Source of the DNA: Enoplosus armatus | Lineage: Eukaryota > Chordata > Actinopteri > Centrarchiformes > Enoplosidae | Length of the DNA stretch: 64,000 nucleotides | Assembly (NCBI RefSeq): GCF_043641665.1 | Contig: NC_092186.1 | Span: forward strand, 21,694,501 to 21,758,500 | Direction of reading: 5' to 3' | Part shown: positions 13,575 through 24,998 of the stretch, one piece after another | Layout of the letters: each line of letters begins with the position of its first letter | How positions within the stretch are numbered: position 1 is the first letter of the stretch | Made by a program: the position numbers and the translations under genes | The notes under the pieces: model-generated | What the model was told of the DNA's origin: nothing | The model's database searches: none | The model's input: only the letters and a program-made list of their open reading frames with translations

Positions 13575-13640
13575 TATCTTCTCATGTTACTCTTGGAGGA
13601 AATAAGCACATTGCCCAAAAATGTCGAACTATTCCTTTTA
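13575..13640. repeat. isolated terminus of the palindromic repeat family
   Basis: About 65 bp matching one end of the family (CTTCTCATGTTACTC, then CCCAAAAATGTCGAACTATTC), directly beyond the rearranged copy. It is a truncated copy or part of a nested arrangement. Confidence 0.55.
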
Positions 13641-14120
13641 GAATACACTGGGCAGTGCTGCCGCAGTCTCTTTGAACACTGCAAAGACATCCATTCACAC
13701 CTTTATCACCAGGAAACGGGAGAGCGATCATAATCAGATGTGTGATTATGATCTCAACAGTGATTCTGCACAGTGGAGTTGAAAGAGACCATGGGCCCAA
13801 TGTGCACAACACACTCACCGCCTTTAATCCAAATCAGGACTTTTCCACAAAGGCAGTTTTGTTGAGGCTGCAGTATTTGCGTCGGCCACAGTGTAAGATG
13901 GAAGATAAAAGAAGGAGCATTTCTCAGAGCACAGCACTGTATTGATGTCTCACTGCCAGCTATACAAAGCAAAATCTCCCTCAAACCATTTCTTCCATTA
14001 ATTTGCTAAAATGGATGACTTTTGTAGCCACAGAATTACTGCAGAATTCCACCCTAAACAAGAATTCCCATACAATAGTTTTGTTAAAAACAAACAAAAA
14101 AAAAAAGTCCAGCTATAGTC

Positions 14121-14151
14121 TCATCATCATCATCATCATCATCATCATCAC
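14121..14151. repeat. TCA trinucleotide microsatellite
   Basis: About ten TCA units. Confidence 0.9.
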
Positions 14152-14583
14152 AGCCTCAAGTCCTGCCTCTCTTGCCTCCAGATCTCAGGTAAGTTCATGT
14201 TCACGAACTCTGATTAAAGTGTCCCAAGATTAAGGGGAACAGCATGAGGCTGCATTCAGTTTTGAGGTGGACTTTCCCTTTGATGGCACTAGTGCATTCC
14301 TCCACCATGACAAGATGTATTATACTGTTAAATCTCCTGCAGAGTTTGGGCTGCCCTCTATACAATTAGTCTTTCTTTAAACTCTGTCACCATCCACATG
14401 CCACATGTAGTCTCACTGGGTGGTCCGCGTCTCGCCCGCATCATTTATTGTACAGTACGAGCAGATTTATAAGGCTTTTTATTAAAAAACTGTCTGTTTT
14501 TCTGACACACCTCTCCCAAAATAAAAACAGCACTTACACTGCAGTGCTAGCCACTCACTGTAGAGTGCTTATGTCTTCTTGTT

Positions 14584-14815
14584 AACAATTATTATTACAG
14601 TTATTTTCATTGTCTGTTGTTTAACATGGATCAACAACTCATCACCATTTCCGAGCTGAAATCTTCAAAGTGCCTATTTTGTCTGATCAACAGAAATGAT
14701 AGAAGAGTAAAAGAATAAAGATTTAAGATTTAAAGATTTAAATGATAAATAACTGATAAATTAATTATCTAAATTATTAACTTCGTGTGGACTGACTAAT
14801 CAATGAATTGACTTT
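14584..14815. repeat. second copy of the GCTGCAAC/TTAATCGATT repeat family
   Basis: Contains TTATTTTCATTGTCTGTTG and AAATAACTGATAAATTAATT, then GGACTGACTAATCAATGAAT. It resembles the 1.4-kb and 34.8-kb copies but is diverged. Confidence 0.45.
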
Positions 14816-16264
14816 CCTATGAAGACATGGATGCAGGAGTTCTTCAACAAGTGTCTTTCTTCTAAAGTTTCAGTCGTTTTAGCCTCTTCCGTTGCCTGAC
14901 ACCCGATTCATTTATTGACTCATTCAAGTAAATGAAAACATCAGTTGAACCAAACAAAAAAAAAACCCCACATAAAATCTCGTTAAACAAATACAGAACA
15001 CAAAGTCACCCTGAATATGACCAGAGAACAACTTGTGTCCAGATAAGATCTGTCATGAGATCAAGACAGGAAGTTTCTGTGAATAACATATGATCTGGAT
15101 TTTTTTAAACGGTGTGATAGGAGTCATGCTTTTTCATATGATGTGAGATGAATGTTCTGATTGTTGCCTAGACAGTGCCTCTCAGTCACAGAAAGCTGTC
15201 TGTGTTATACATAATATTTCTGATATCCCATTCTTTCTTTTTGTCTTTGTTGTTTTTTTCTTTCTTCAAGACAAAGTGTTTGTGTATTGCGTTTGAGCAG
15301 TTAAACAGCTCTCTCGCCGATCCTCCGAACTAATCTTGTCATTTTCACACAATGCAAGCCTCATACTTTCTGTAGAAATCTGAGAACTGTCCACATACAG
15401 TCAAAATGAGACACTTCTCCACCTCTGGACTGATGTGAGGTGAGAGTAGGTGTGATTTGAAAGTTATGATCTAACTTCTAATCTACAGGTCATTAAAACA
15501 TTTTTAATTTTGCTTTGCTTCTATGCAGAATGCTGCGTTTTGTAAGAGATGTGGGCTGGGAAACTTTATGTACGTGATTAACTGACTTGTTAATTCATTT
15601 CAGAGTGAGCCAGATGCTCCAGGATCCAGGGTCCACAGATCCAGGGGCCTGGTCGACCTCTCCCCTGCTGCCTCAGGCCAGGAGGGGCCCCGGCGTGCAG
15701 AGGGATCTTAAGACTTTAAGGCTGAGTGGAACCAGACTCGGGGGTTTTGTTGGAAAGGAGTTGAAGTGGAGAGGGGGGAGTGAGTAAAGAGTGGCAGGCC
15801 TTGCCCTTGGAGCCCCAACACTGACGCACACAGATGGAAAGCATTAGACCTCCATTCCAGCACAAAGACGGATGGATTATTAGATGGAGAGTCTGAGTGC
15901 AGTGGGAAGAGAGGGACGGAGGGTAAGAGACTGAATGGAGAGGAGAAGTAGTGTACACGAGAACAGTGTATGTTTGAGAGAGGAGGAATGAGAGCTTTAC
16001 GCTGAGTCAAAGCCCAACATTTCGGCTTCATCAGAGGCCAAACGGAAGTTCATTGACATTAATTGTCCATGAACTTCAAGGTACAAGGTATCCTTTAGGA
16101 TAATTACATTATTCAGTAATTTAGTCAACACCTGTGTCACTATCTGATGGGGTTAGGGTGCTTCTTCACTGATACTGATGAATGTTTAAAATATCCCAAA
16201 AATATCCAGAAAGCTGGTTTTACATGTTGATGACACATACAGGTTTTATTTTTCAGCCAAGCTA

Positions 16265-16775
16265 GCGGTACGTGGCTCTACTGAAATATCTCAACAACTA
16301 CTGGATGGATTGCCGTTAAATTCCGCACAGACATTCCCCAGAGGATGAACCACGATGACTTCGCTGACATTTCCTCTCGTGCCGCCATGAGGTTGACAGT
16401 TTTTGAGTGAAATGTCTCAACAGCTATTGGATGGATTGCCATGAAATCCGTGTGTAGTGAATTTCATGGCAATCCATCCAATAGTTGTCGATGAATTGTA
16501 ATAACTTTGTTGATCTGTTATCCTTGTCCTTTAGCGCCATCATCAGGTCAAGATGTCAAGTTTTCCAAAACTGACCAAATGCCTGAAAAACTGATGACTG
16601 ATCAGCCTCAGCTTTACTTTGTGTGCTAATCAGTGAATGTTAACATGCTAAGAAGCTAAACTAAGATGGTGAACATGGTAAAAATGATACCTGCTAAACA
16701 TGAACATGTTAGCATTGTCACTTTGAGCATGTTAGCATTTTGCTTTAAATCTGTGCTAAGAACAGAGGCATAGAG
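16265..16775 (+). repeat. interspersed repeat of the CTGGATGGATTGCCATGAAAT type
   Basis: Carries TGGATGGATTGCCGTTAAAT, GACATTCCCCAGAGGATGAA, TAGCGCCATCATCAGGTCAA, AACTAAGATGGTGAACATGG and CTAAACATGAACATGTTAGC. I recognise this as a high-copy percomorph repeat. A second copy lies at 18.67-19.05 kb. Within it, 16424-16447 and 16461-16484 form a 24-bp perfect hairpin. Confidence 0.65.
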
Positions 16776-16924
16776 GTGCATGGTTGTAGATTCTTAGTCT
16801 TGTTATATTATATACTCTTTTTGTATGATTTCATGTTATTGACTTTAATTGGTATTTTCTATGCTGATATTATCAAAGATGATGCATTACAAGCTGTGCC
16901 AGTGGTATGAAATAGTCTACACTT

Positions 16925-17390
16925 CCTGCCTCCTAAGTGGGCGTGGTCACCTCCCCGTCGCCTTATTTTGCCGCTCGTTTTATTATTTCATCTAATAATA
17001 TTGAGTGTGTTGCTGAAACAGAGACAGGTCTCGAACAAAGTTAATTTTCTCCTGATTTGTCCGTCTGAAAAATACAATTTAGTGTCAGAATGTTCGGATG
17101 ATATGTGGCTTGTGAAAAATTGGTCCTATATTTACTTGGGTGCAGATGGGGCGAAAGAATCGGTCATAACAATCGGTGCTCACGTTCACTTCTCCCATTG
17201 GAGTGAATAGACTGAGGACCTGCTGCTAGTCAGAAATACGAATTAACGATAATGTTGCTCCATAACTGCTGGAATTGTAAATAAGCAACTGTTTGCTAAC
17301 AACTTTAAAGGCGATGATATATCAGTGCTGTGTTCTCAGCTTGTTTCCACTGCCCCCAAGGGGCCAAAAAAATTGCAGCTTTAAGTGACC
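16925..17390 (+). repeat. probable interspersed element ending ...GCAGCTTTAA
   Basis: Begins near CTTCCTGCCTCCTAAGTGGG and ends CCACTGCCCCCAAGGGGCCA followed by AAAAAAATTGCAGCTTTAA, a terminus I have seen in dispersed fish elements. Only one copy is in the window, so the boundaries are a guess. Confidence 0.35.
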
Positions 17391-17745
17391 AAAACATATC
17401 TTATGATATAATTGAATATACGTGCTTTTTAGGAGAATAACTTTTTGTCATTGTCCACTCTACATTTATCTACAGCATGATACAGTCGGCTCTACTGGCA
17501 CATTGTTGAGAACTTGCTGCGATGTTTTTTAGAATGTTGTGGAGAAATATGTGCACACATCCTCCTTTGTGTACATGCGCCATTTATAGGTATGGAACTG
17601 GCTGCGGGCTATTTATGTCCTTAATACCAGAACTATTTATACACTACCCCTCTGTTCATAAATACACACACACACACACACACTTTACTAAGATATCATC
17701 TCTTAACCAACAGATGTTTGTCCACTGAATGTGGAGTGCAGCATT

Positions 17746-17748
<3 letters not shown>

Positions 17749-17779
<31 letters not shown>
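17749..17779. repeat. CA microsatellite
   Basis: About 15 CA units, with a second tract of about 10 units at 17664-17683. Confidence 0.9.
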
Positions 17780-17782
<3 letters not shown>

Positions 17783-18667
17783 AACGACCCATGTGGTCTC
17801 TCAAGTCATTTAAATCTCATCTCTCGCAATCCCATTAAGCTGTTTGGAGTGGAAACTGAACACGACTAAACAAATCACACTTACTCAAAACATTAAGGTC
17901 AAGTTGGTGCCATTACAGGCAAAGTGGGATCATTGTTATGATGTTACTGGAAAGGACAAATCAACGGATGAATGAATAAATAACAATAATAATACGAACA
18001 TGTTCCCGAAGGTCTTCTGTCTGACTCATTGGACGTTCAATATCCACGAGATGCAGGACGTAAGAGTAGTAGTCAACTTCAAAACTAAGGAGTTTAATAT
18101 AGCTAGGGAAACAGCAAGCCTGGCTCTGTTCAAGGTTGAATAAAATCAACCAAAAAATGTCTCTAAACCTTCACATGTTTGAGTCATCCAGTAGGAAATT
18201 TGATTCAACTCCACCATTTTCTTTACAGTAATAATCTCATCATTTGCTTCCAGCTCCAACACTCTTCAACATCCATTTTCATGTTAAGCTGATGTGGCAA
18301 ATGTTATCACAGCACACACTGGCCATTTTGGGGAGGGGTCATGTGATCTCAGACCTGTGAGGCATGAATAGAGAGAAGGAATGTGGATCCATCTTTCACT
18401 CTATTGTTCTCCTCCCGTCTTTCCGACTCTGCGGCCGCACGAGTATCTGCCTGACAATGACGAGGACTGTTAATGTTTAAAACAGCCGAATGCTTTCGAC
18501 CTCAACAAAGAGTTTCAGCTGTCAAAGACACGGCTAGCCCAAGGCCGTGCTTCAGCACGTCGGCAGATAGTGTTACTAGCAGGAAGTCAGGGATTTAATA
18601 TTATGTCTGCAGCCTTGTGTGATTGGTTTTTAGACATGCTAGCAGAATGGCAACGTCAGTCTCTTGG

Positions 18668-19055
18668 GCCACCATTTTGGTCCAGACTGAAATATCTCAA
18701 CCATTAAATGTTTTACAGACATTCATGGTCCCCAAAGGATGAATACTACTGACTTGGGTGATCCCCGGACTTTTCCTCTTCATCATCAAGTCAAAAGTTC
18801 AATTTCCCCAATACTTTTTTTTATGATGAAAAAAACGCAACACCAATGACATTCCCATCAGCGTCCCCTTTGTGTTTAGTGCTAATTAGCAAATATTAGC
18901 GTGCTAACACAAGATGGTGAACATGGTGAACATTATAGCTTCTATAGAAATCAGCATGTTGTGCGTTGTCATTGTGAGCACGTTAGCATTCAGCTCAAAG
19001 CACCACTGGGCCTGAGTACAGCCTCACAGAGCTGCCAGCATGGCCGTAGACTCCT
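18668..19055 (+). repeat. second copy of the CTGGATGGATTG repeat family
   Basis: Shows CAGACATTCATGGTCCCCAA, GATCCCCGGACTTTTCCTCT, GTTTAGTGCTAATTAGCAAA, ACAAGATGGTGAACATGGTG and CTCACAGAGCTGCCAGCATG. It is in the same orientation as the 16.3-kb copy, with the 5' part shortened. Confidence 0.65.
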
Positions 19056-21075
19056 TGAAATAAAAATAAAAAATGAATGACCCTAACATGAAAATAGATC
19101 CAAATGTGTGATCTGTTGCTGTGTTACCGCCATTGAGACTCGGTGATAACTATCTATGTGACACTATAATTCTTTAAAGCGTGGGTCGAATACAAAATGG
19201 GTGTCGAGGTGTTAAGAAGATTAAATACGTTTCTCAAACGATCCTGGGCAGATGTTAAAAGTTAATACTTTTCAGGCTGATTTTTACAAGCTATTTTAAA
19301 TAAGATACTTCAGCTCAAGTACTTTGCTAATAAACTTAATTTACGGTCACAAGGAAAACAAAAATTGAAATATGTTTCTTTGGAAACGACAATTTGTGTG
19401 AACCAGGCAGATAACTATGGAGTCCTCATGACCTATCCCAGCTCTGTCGAGGCCCCCGGGGGAAATTAAACAAGGCAGTGATAGTTCACTTGACAGCGTT
19501 CAAAGGCTTCACTTCACTTCCCCTCTCCAAGGTCAGCATGTGGCAGCACGGCCATCAGAGGTCAAGCGCCTGTCAGCCCCTCAACAAAAACAGCTCGTGT
19601 TCCCCAACAATCAGGGGCTTGTTGGAGGTTCCCAGCGCCGCTACGACAGAGCGAGAGGACGCTGAAACTGTATCCTCCTCTCGGCCTCTCCCTCCCTCAA
19701 CATGTATCTGTATCTCAGTCATCATATCGTCAAAGTGGACTTTTGTTTGGTACTTTTACTCAAGTAAAGTATCTGGATAATTCTCCACTAATACTGAGTA
19801 CACTCAGGCTTAATGAAGTGCATTAAGGAGGTGAGGGGTAATCTTGTCGCTGTGATTTCGGTTTTTAAACCCACATTGATCACAGAGGAGGATGGACGAG
19901 GAGTTCCTGAAGTAGTTTTACACTTCAAGTGACAGTTGAGATAAGGAAAATGGAAGATATTCCCAAACATTTTGTTATGTGCTGTGGGTCAATTGTCAAG
20001 TAGATTTATATTTAAAGATAAGAGCCGGTGTGAAAGCCAAAAATTCCACTCTTGACAATAACAGAGTTGGTTTCTCGTCTTTCAGTTGAAAATATACCTT
20101 GTAATTTGGGCTGCAAAGAGCAATCTCCCAGAGCCCATGGTTTCCTGGTGTCTTGTTTTGTTCCACCAACAATCCTCAAGATATTTAATTTATTATGACA
20201 TATAACTGAGAAAACGAGGAAATCCTCACAAAACCGGCAGATGTTTGGCTTATGCTTTATTTTCTAGGTCCGTAATTTAGTTCAACAAGTTTCAAGTTCA
20301 AGAAAGAACTATGTGGCTTGACACTCATTATATGGAGAATAGAGACAGTGTTCAATTGGTACACTTACGATTAATCAATTCCAAATAATTGCTTCCATCA
20401 CTTACAGAGTCTTTAAGTCAGCTGAGCATGCAAAAAAATGTGAAATATGTTTACGATTCAATTCATATAATTAAGCGTGTGTAGAATAAAGTTTTCAATA
20501 ATGAATGACTAATAAAGAAATACTTACTGAGGTTCAAGGGAATTCTTATTTTCCCTGGTTACTTCCTGAGAGTTTCCAGAAAGTTCACAGGAAAAAGCCT
20601 TTAAAAAAAGAAGACAAGAGAAAAGGCATAACCACATTTGTTCTTGATCGAAGCTGTTGAATAACTAATCTCTTTTCACTAATAACTCATTTCACTAATC
20701 CTCTGACAATTGTTTCCTACATTCAATCACATATCTTACCGCTCAAATAGTTTCATGAAGGGTCATAAAACTCACATGCGAGTACTCCAATAGTACTTCA
20801 AACAGTATAAACACCCGTGTACAGCTTGTCCTCAACAGGCAACTGTATCATCAACACCTATATTGCATGAATTTTGTGAAACAACCATGCCAGAGCTCTC
20901 TCTCTCTCTCTGACTCACTGTTTACGTGTTGTGTCCATGAAGACCTCACGGTAAAGCCGATACATCTCACCTCGACGACCCCTGACGCTTTCTGCTGTAC
21001 TTTTCAATCATGCACAGCCCCTCTCGGCCATTCAATGCACTTTGCCTGTATCCCTCTCCTTCCACCCTTTATTTG

Positions 21076-21078
<3 letters not shown>

Positions 21079-21121
<43 letters not shown>
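21079..21121. repeat. CT microsatellite
   Basis: About 21 CT units in the intergenic interval. Confidence 0.95.
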
Positions 21122-21125
<4 letters not shown>

Positions 21126-21365
21126 CCAAATGCACGATCACTCCCTTCTTAAACCTCTCCTTTACCTTCAAAGCCCATTACATCCTGAACTCAAGAGGCT
21201 TAATGAGGCTCCTTTAGCGGAGGGCGCCCTCGGGCCTCGGCTGTCATCGGAGGAGAGGGAGTGGTCATCCTCAGTTACACGGTCTGGTCGCAGGAGGAAG
21301 CCTCGCTGGCTTTGAACCAGACCACACCCATCCCCACTACACCTATCATTCAGACTGGTCTGTTT

Positions 21366-21925
21366 ATGTCCATTTAACAGTGGTGGAAAGTGCATTCACT
21401 CAACTGTACATGAGGTGCTTTTTATATATATTATCATACTTCTACTTCACTGCATTTAAGAGGGAAATATTGTACTTTTTACTCTGTTACATTAACTGAC
21501 CGCTATGATTACTGGGTACTTCGCAGATTAAGATTTTACATAAAATGCGCGAGCTATATGAGTTTATAAAACACAGCGCATTATTACAGATTAAACCAGT
21601 GGTTCCCAATCATTTTGGCTTGTGACCCCTTATAAACAGACATTGTCCATTAACAGTTTCATTTTAAACAGTTTCAGGCCCAAAGATGTAAAACGCTCCA
21701 ATATTTCACAAAATAGACAAGGATTAGAGGAACATGAAAAATATGAATACAACTTTGTGTTGCTCAACTTTTTGTGCTCTCTTCTTTCCCTACCCCATGT
21801 AAACGTCTCGCGACCATTTATGGGGGTGCAAACCCTAGGTTGGGAACCCCTGGATTAAACCACATAACTTTATGTGAAGTACTTCAAACTGTAGAAGAGT
21901 AAAATGCTGCCTACACATTGACGCC
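21366..21925 (+). repeat. interspersed repeat of the TGGTGGAAAGT type, split by the hAT MITE
   Basis: Starts AGTGGTGGAAAGTGCATTC, passes through a CTTCTACTTCACTGCATTT segment and GAGGGAAATATTGTACTTTT, and resumes after the nested MITE with GAAGAGTAAAATGCTGCCTAC. I recognise this as a very abundant repeat in spiny-rayed fish. A similar ACTTTTACTCAAGTAAAGTA fragment occurs near 19750. The family name is not assigned here. Confidence 0.65.
21597..21852. mobile_element. hAT-type MITE with 8-bp target-site duplication
   Basis: A 256-bp non-autonomous DNA transposon. Its ends are CAGTGGTTCCCAA and TTGGGAACCCCTG, inverted repeats with one mismatch in 13 and of hAT type. It is flanked on both sides by the identical octamer GATTAAAC (21589-21596 and 21853-21860), the target-site length expected of hAT transposases. 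It has no transposase coding capacity. It sits inside an older repeat copy (about 21366-21925), whose sequence resumes after the second octamer, so the order of insertion is clear. Confidence 0.9.
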
Positions 21926-22069
21926 TCACTAATAACTTAATGGCAAAACACTCACAGGGGGCCGTTTGACTGCAGAACCAGAACTTTTACTTTGACATCT
22001 CGCTGGTAATATTTCTGCACTTTGACTGAAAGAGAACTGAGAAGGTGGACACAGCGTGACAATGTGAAA

Positions 22070-22469
22070 GGGGGCCGCTGGCCGGAAGTGTCACCTGAAT
22101 CTGCAGCTCCTGCAGAGCGCACGCGGGGCTTGCGTTCATCAGGTAGGCGGGAAAAAAAACCGACTCCAAACGAATGGTAGTGTTTCTTATCGTGACCATC
22201 TGTAACGTCCCTATATTTTATTTGGGCCATTGGCTCCGCGATACAAACGGGCTTGCCGTTTGCAGGCCACTTCATCAGCTAACGTTACGAAGCAACCGAC
22301 GTCAGACCCGCGCCTCGTGGCTACGTTACAGCTAGCTGGCGAGACCCCGGCTGCAGTTAGACCTGTCCCCTCCGGCCGCGCGTCGCTCCTGGCTGGTACA
22401 AAGCCAACGTTAGTTATAACCTGGGGTGGGCGGTATGTTAACTTTATCCAGCCGGATATATTCACGCAG

Positions 22470-22470
<1 letters not shown>
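22070..22470. promoter_or_regulatory. orphan CpG island, candidate promoter
   Basis: A roughly 400-bp segment with about thirty CpGs in otherwise CpG-poor DNA. It includes an ETS-type GCCGGAAGTG box near 22080, several AACGTTA motifs (for example GCTAACGTTACG near 22277 and CCAACGTTAG near 22404), CCGCGCCTCG and GGCCGCGCGTCGC. It ends at a GT microsatellite. It lies 5.4 kb downstream of the ror1 stop and 19 kb upstream of cachd1, so it belongs to neither known start. On the minus strand an ATG-started frame runs from about 22199 to a CAG|GTGACA donor-like site near 22095. No downstream exon was identified. Confidence 0.4.

Positions 22471-22471
<1 letters not shown>

Positions 22472-22507
<36 letters not shown>
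22472..22507. repeat. GT microsatellite at edge of CpG island
   Basis: 18 GT units between the orphan CpG island and the foldback element. Confidence 0.95.
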
Positions 22508-22511
<4 letters not shown>

Positions 22512-22525
22512 ATGCTTATAGCGAG

Positions 22526-22824
22526 CCGGTGTTTCGGTTTAACGAGTGACCGTGTCAACTGGCGACTTTCAGCCGAATGCGTCAGTTGTTGAAAGCGACT
22601 CGCTCTCTTCCGGTTTTCAACAAATTCCGCAACAACAAGCAACGTTCAAAATGCGACAGAGTGTCGGTGTCAAACAAGACTCGGCGTGTTTTGATGAAAA
22701 ACAAACAAACAAACAAAAAAGAAACTCTTGCTGTTTTCAACAGCTGTCGTAACTACGACAACAACTGAGGCATCCGGCTGAAAGTCGCCAGTTGACACGG
22801 TCACTCGTTAAACCGAAACACCGG
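22526..22824. mobile_element. foldback/MITE-like element with 50-bp perfect inverted repeats
   Basis: The 50 bases at 22526-22575 (starting CCGGTGTTTCGGTTTAACGA) are an exact inverted repeat of 22775-22824. Imperfect pairing continues inward through GCGTCAGTTGTTG and CAACAACTGAGGC. The 200-bp centre has no significant open frame. The structure is that of a terminal-inverted-repeat or foldback element without its own transposase. No clear target duplication was found. It abuts the GT tract at the end of the CpG island. Confidence 0.75.
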
Positions 22825-24998
22825 TACTGAGCTGGCGTCTTTACATTCAGGCGAAGAAGGCCGTGAGACACTGCTAAAAGCTTCAGAAAAAGCAAGGGGA
22901 CATTGAGTTTAGAATATTTTATCTCAGATATGAGAGATATATTTGGCTTTTTACATGGATGTCAAGAATCTAAATAATTGTAGCTTTAAAAGCATTTAAA
23001 TGACAATCTTTCAAGGTGAATCAGGTCCTTACTATACATTGAAATACAGTCTGAGAGAGATCTCAAAAAACATCCAGCTTTCACCCATATATTTTAGATC
23101 CGTTTGGACGCAGATGCCTACATGTAGATGTCTTCTGACCTGCTAGTTCATGCACAGGAGGGGGAGTTTCAAATCCTCAAAGATTCAGCCAGGGCAAAGG
23201 AGCAGCAGCGGACTCAAGAGTCTCTGTGCTGGATGTGAGTGACTCTAGAGTCCCTGACATGGTCCTGACTTCTCACATCAGAACAGATGTGTGTTTTCTT
23301 GCTCTACCAGAGTCTATCAGCTGCAGATGCCTCATTTATTTCTCTCCTCCTTTCCCCTCCTCATCTCTCTCCCTCTCTCTCTCTCTGGCAGCACTCGCAA
23401 GCATAGCAAATGATTTTCGTTCTCGCCTTGGGAGAAATTACATCCAATAGTTTCAGAGCTCTCTGCCTCTGATGAAGAAGTCATGGGAGTATACTGCTCT
23501 GTTGCCGCTGCTCGCAGAACATTTTCATAAAACAAACTGTTCCAGAACGGCAGCAGAAAATGCTTTCAGGACTCACTTCAGTTTCACTACTAATAGCTTC
23601 TCTTCTCTTCTCTTCTGTCCTCTTTTCCTGCCAACACACACACATATTCACACTTCAGAAGAGGGTGAGAGGTAATGAAGGGCTCGGAGTCTTCGACATG
23701 TCTTGCACAGAGACTGAGCTCCATATTTTTTTTAGGATATCTTCACCCACATTTCAAAAAACAAAACAAAACACACAGTTTGTTCCCTCTTGTGGAATGC
23801 AGATAGTTTTGGTTTCATGTACCCAAGTTGTGAGATATCTGTCTCTTGCGATATCTGCTTCCACTCAAGTACAATAGTAAAAATGGAATTTCTTTTCTGA
23901 AGAAAAATCATACAAAATCACCAGTAGCATAAAAGTAACAGAAACAGTGTCCCAGTTCTTCTGGAACAGAGTACTTTGATTCAAATGAAACAATCTTTTC
24001 TTAAATTTTTTTTATTTTTTTATTATTTTAAAAGAATAAATGATCTCAGGGTCATTTTAAAAGGTGTCAAAAGCCAAGAAGGAAGCAGTGCTCTGAACTA
24101 TTTCTTAGTAGAAAGTAATTAATCTCAAAACCTGCTGGAATGAAACCAAACTATCTGCATGGCTCGATACCATTAATAATAGTTCAGGAATATGTTCTCT
24201 TGTCATTTGTTTAAACGAAAACCAAATTATTTTATTTTGGAATACAATAAAATGATGTTTTGATGTGGTGTGTGTGGTGAAATGTGTGTGCAGACTTACC
24301 AGAGGGCCGAGTGCACATCAAATCATCTGAATATATGTACAGCAGTTACATCTTCTTCTTCTTCTTGGCATGTATATACAGACTCACAGCCATTCTGGTT
24401 CATTTTAAGCTGTTTTGGCTCCGTTCAATGTGCAAAATGAGAGTTTGAGCAGAAAATGAGAGAAAACACACACACAAGCTCACAGTGATACACACCAGTA
24501 CAGAGGAACACTATACTAGAGTCATTTTTCCATCTTTTGCCAAATTCTGGTTGCGCTAATATTATTCCCAGCTGTTATGAAGCTCATACCGACACTAATC
24601 AAACAGCTAAAGGGCACCACCACCTGGTCAACAATGGTCACTACGATTACGAGGCACACAAGTTCAAGAAAATCCACAGAAATTGTGATTTGGTGACACC
24701 TAGTGGATTCACACTGCCATTACAAAGCTGATCACCAAGCCAACGCTGGGAATTCCTTATTACAAAAAAAACAACACATAAACAAACAAAACCCCACAGT
24801 TAATGATCATATTGACTTCGAAGATTAACCAAACAACATCATTTAATAAATGATTTTGCAATACAAAACATCTGTGCAAAAATGTTCAGACAAAATACAA
24901 AGACAAGGCCTCTCTTGGTCAAAAGGATCAGCATGTAAACCTTCTGTAATGGGTACACTGTTACTGAAATATACATTTACTTGTATTTTGTTTTTATT

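Larger units (their letters stand above)
3761..24998. other. ror1-cachd1 intergenic interval
   Basis: No exon of a recognisable protein was found. It contains interspersed-repeat copies (8.8-9.2, 12.9-13.6, 14.6-14.8, 16.3-16.8, 16.9-17.4, 18.7-19.05, 21.4-21.9 and 22.5-22.8 kb), microsatellites, and a CpG island at 22.07-22.47 kb. The remaining stretches (3.8-8.7, 9.3-12.8, 15.0-16.2, 19.1-21.3 and 22.9-25.0 kb) look like ordinary non-coding DNA. Human UBE2U sits in this position, but nothing like a ubiquitin-conjugating fold was seen. Confidence 0.65.
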
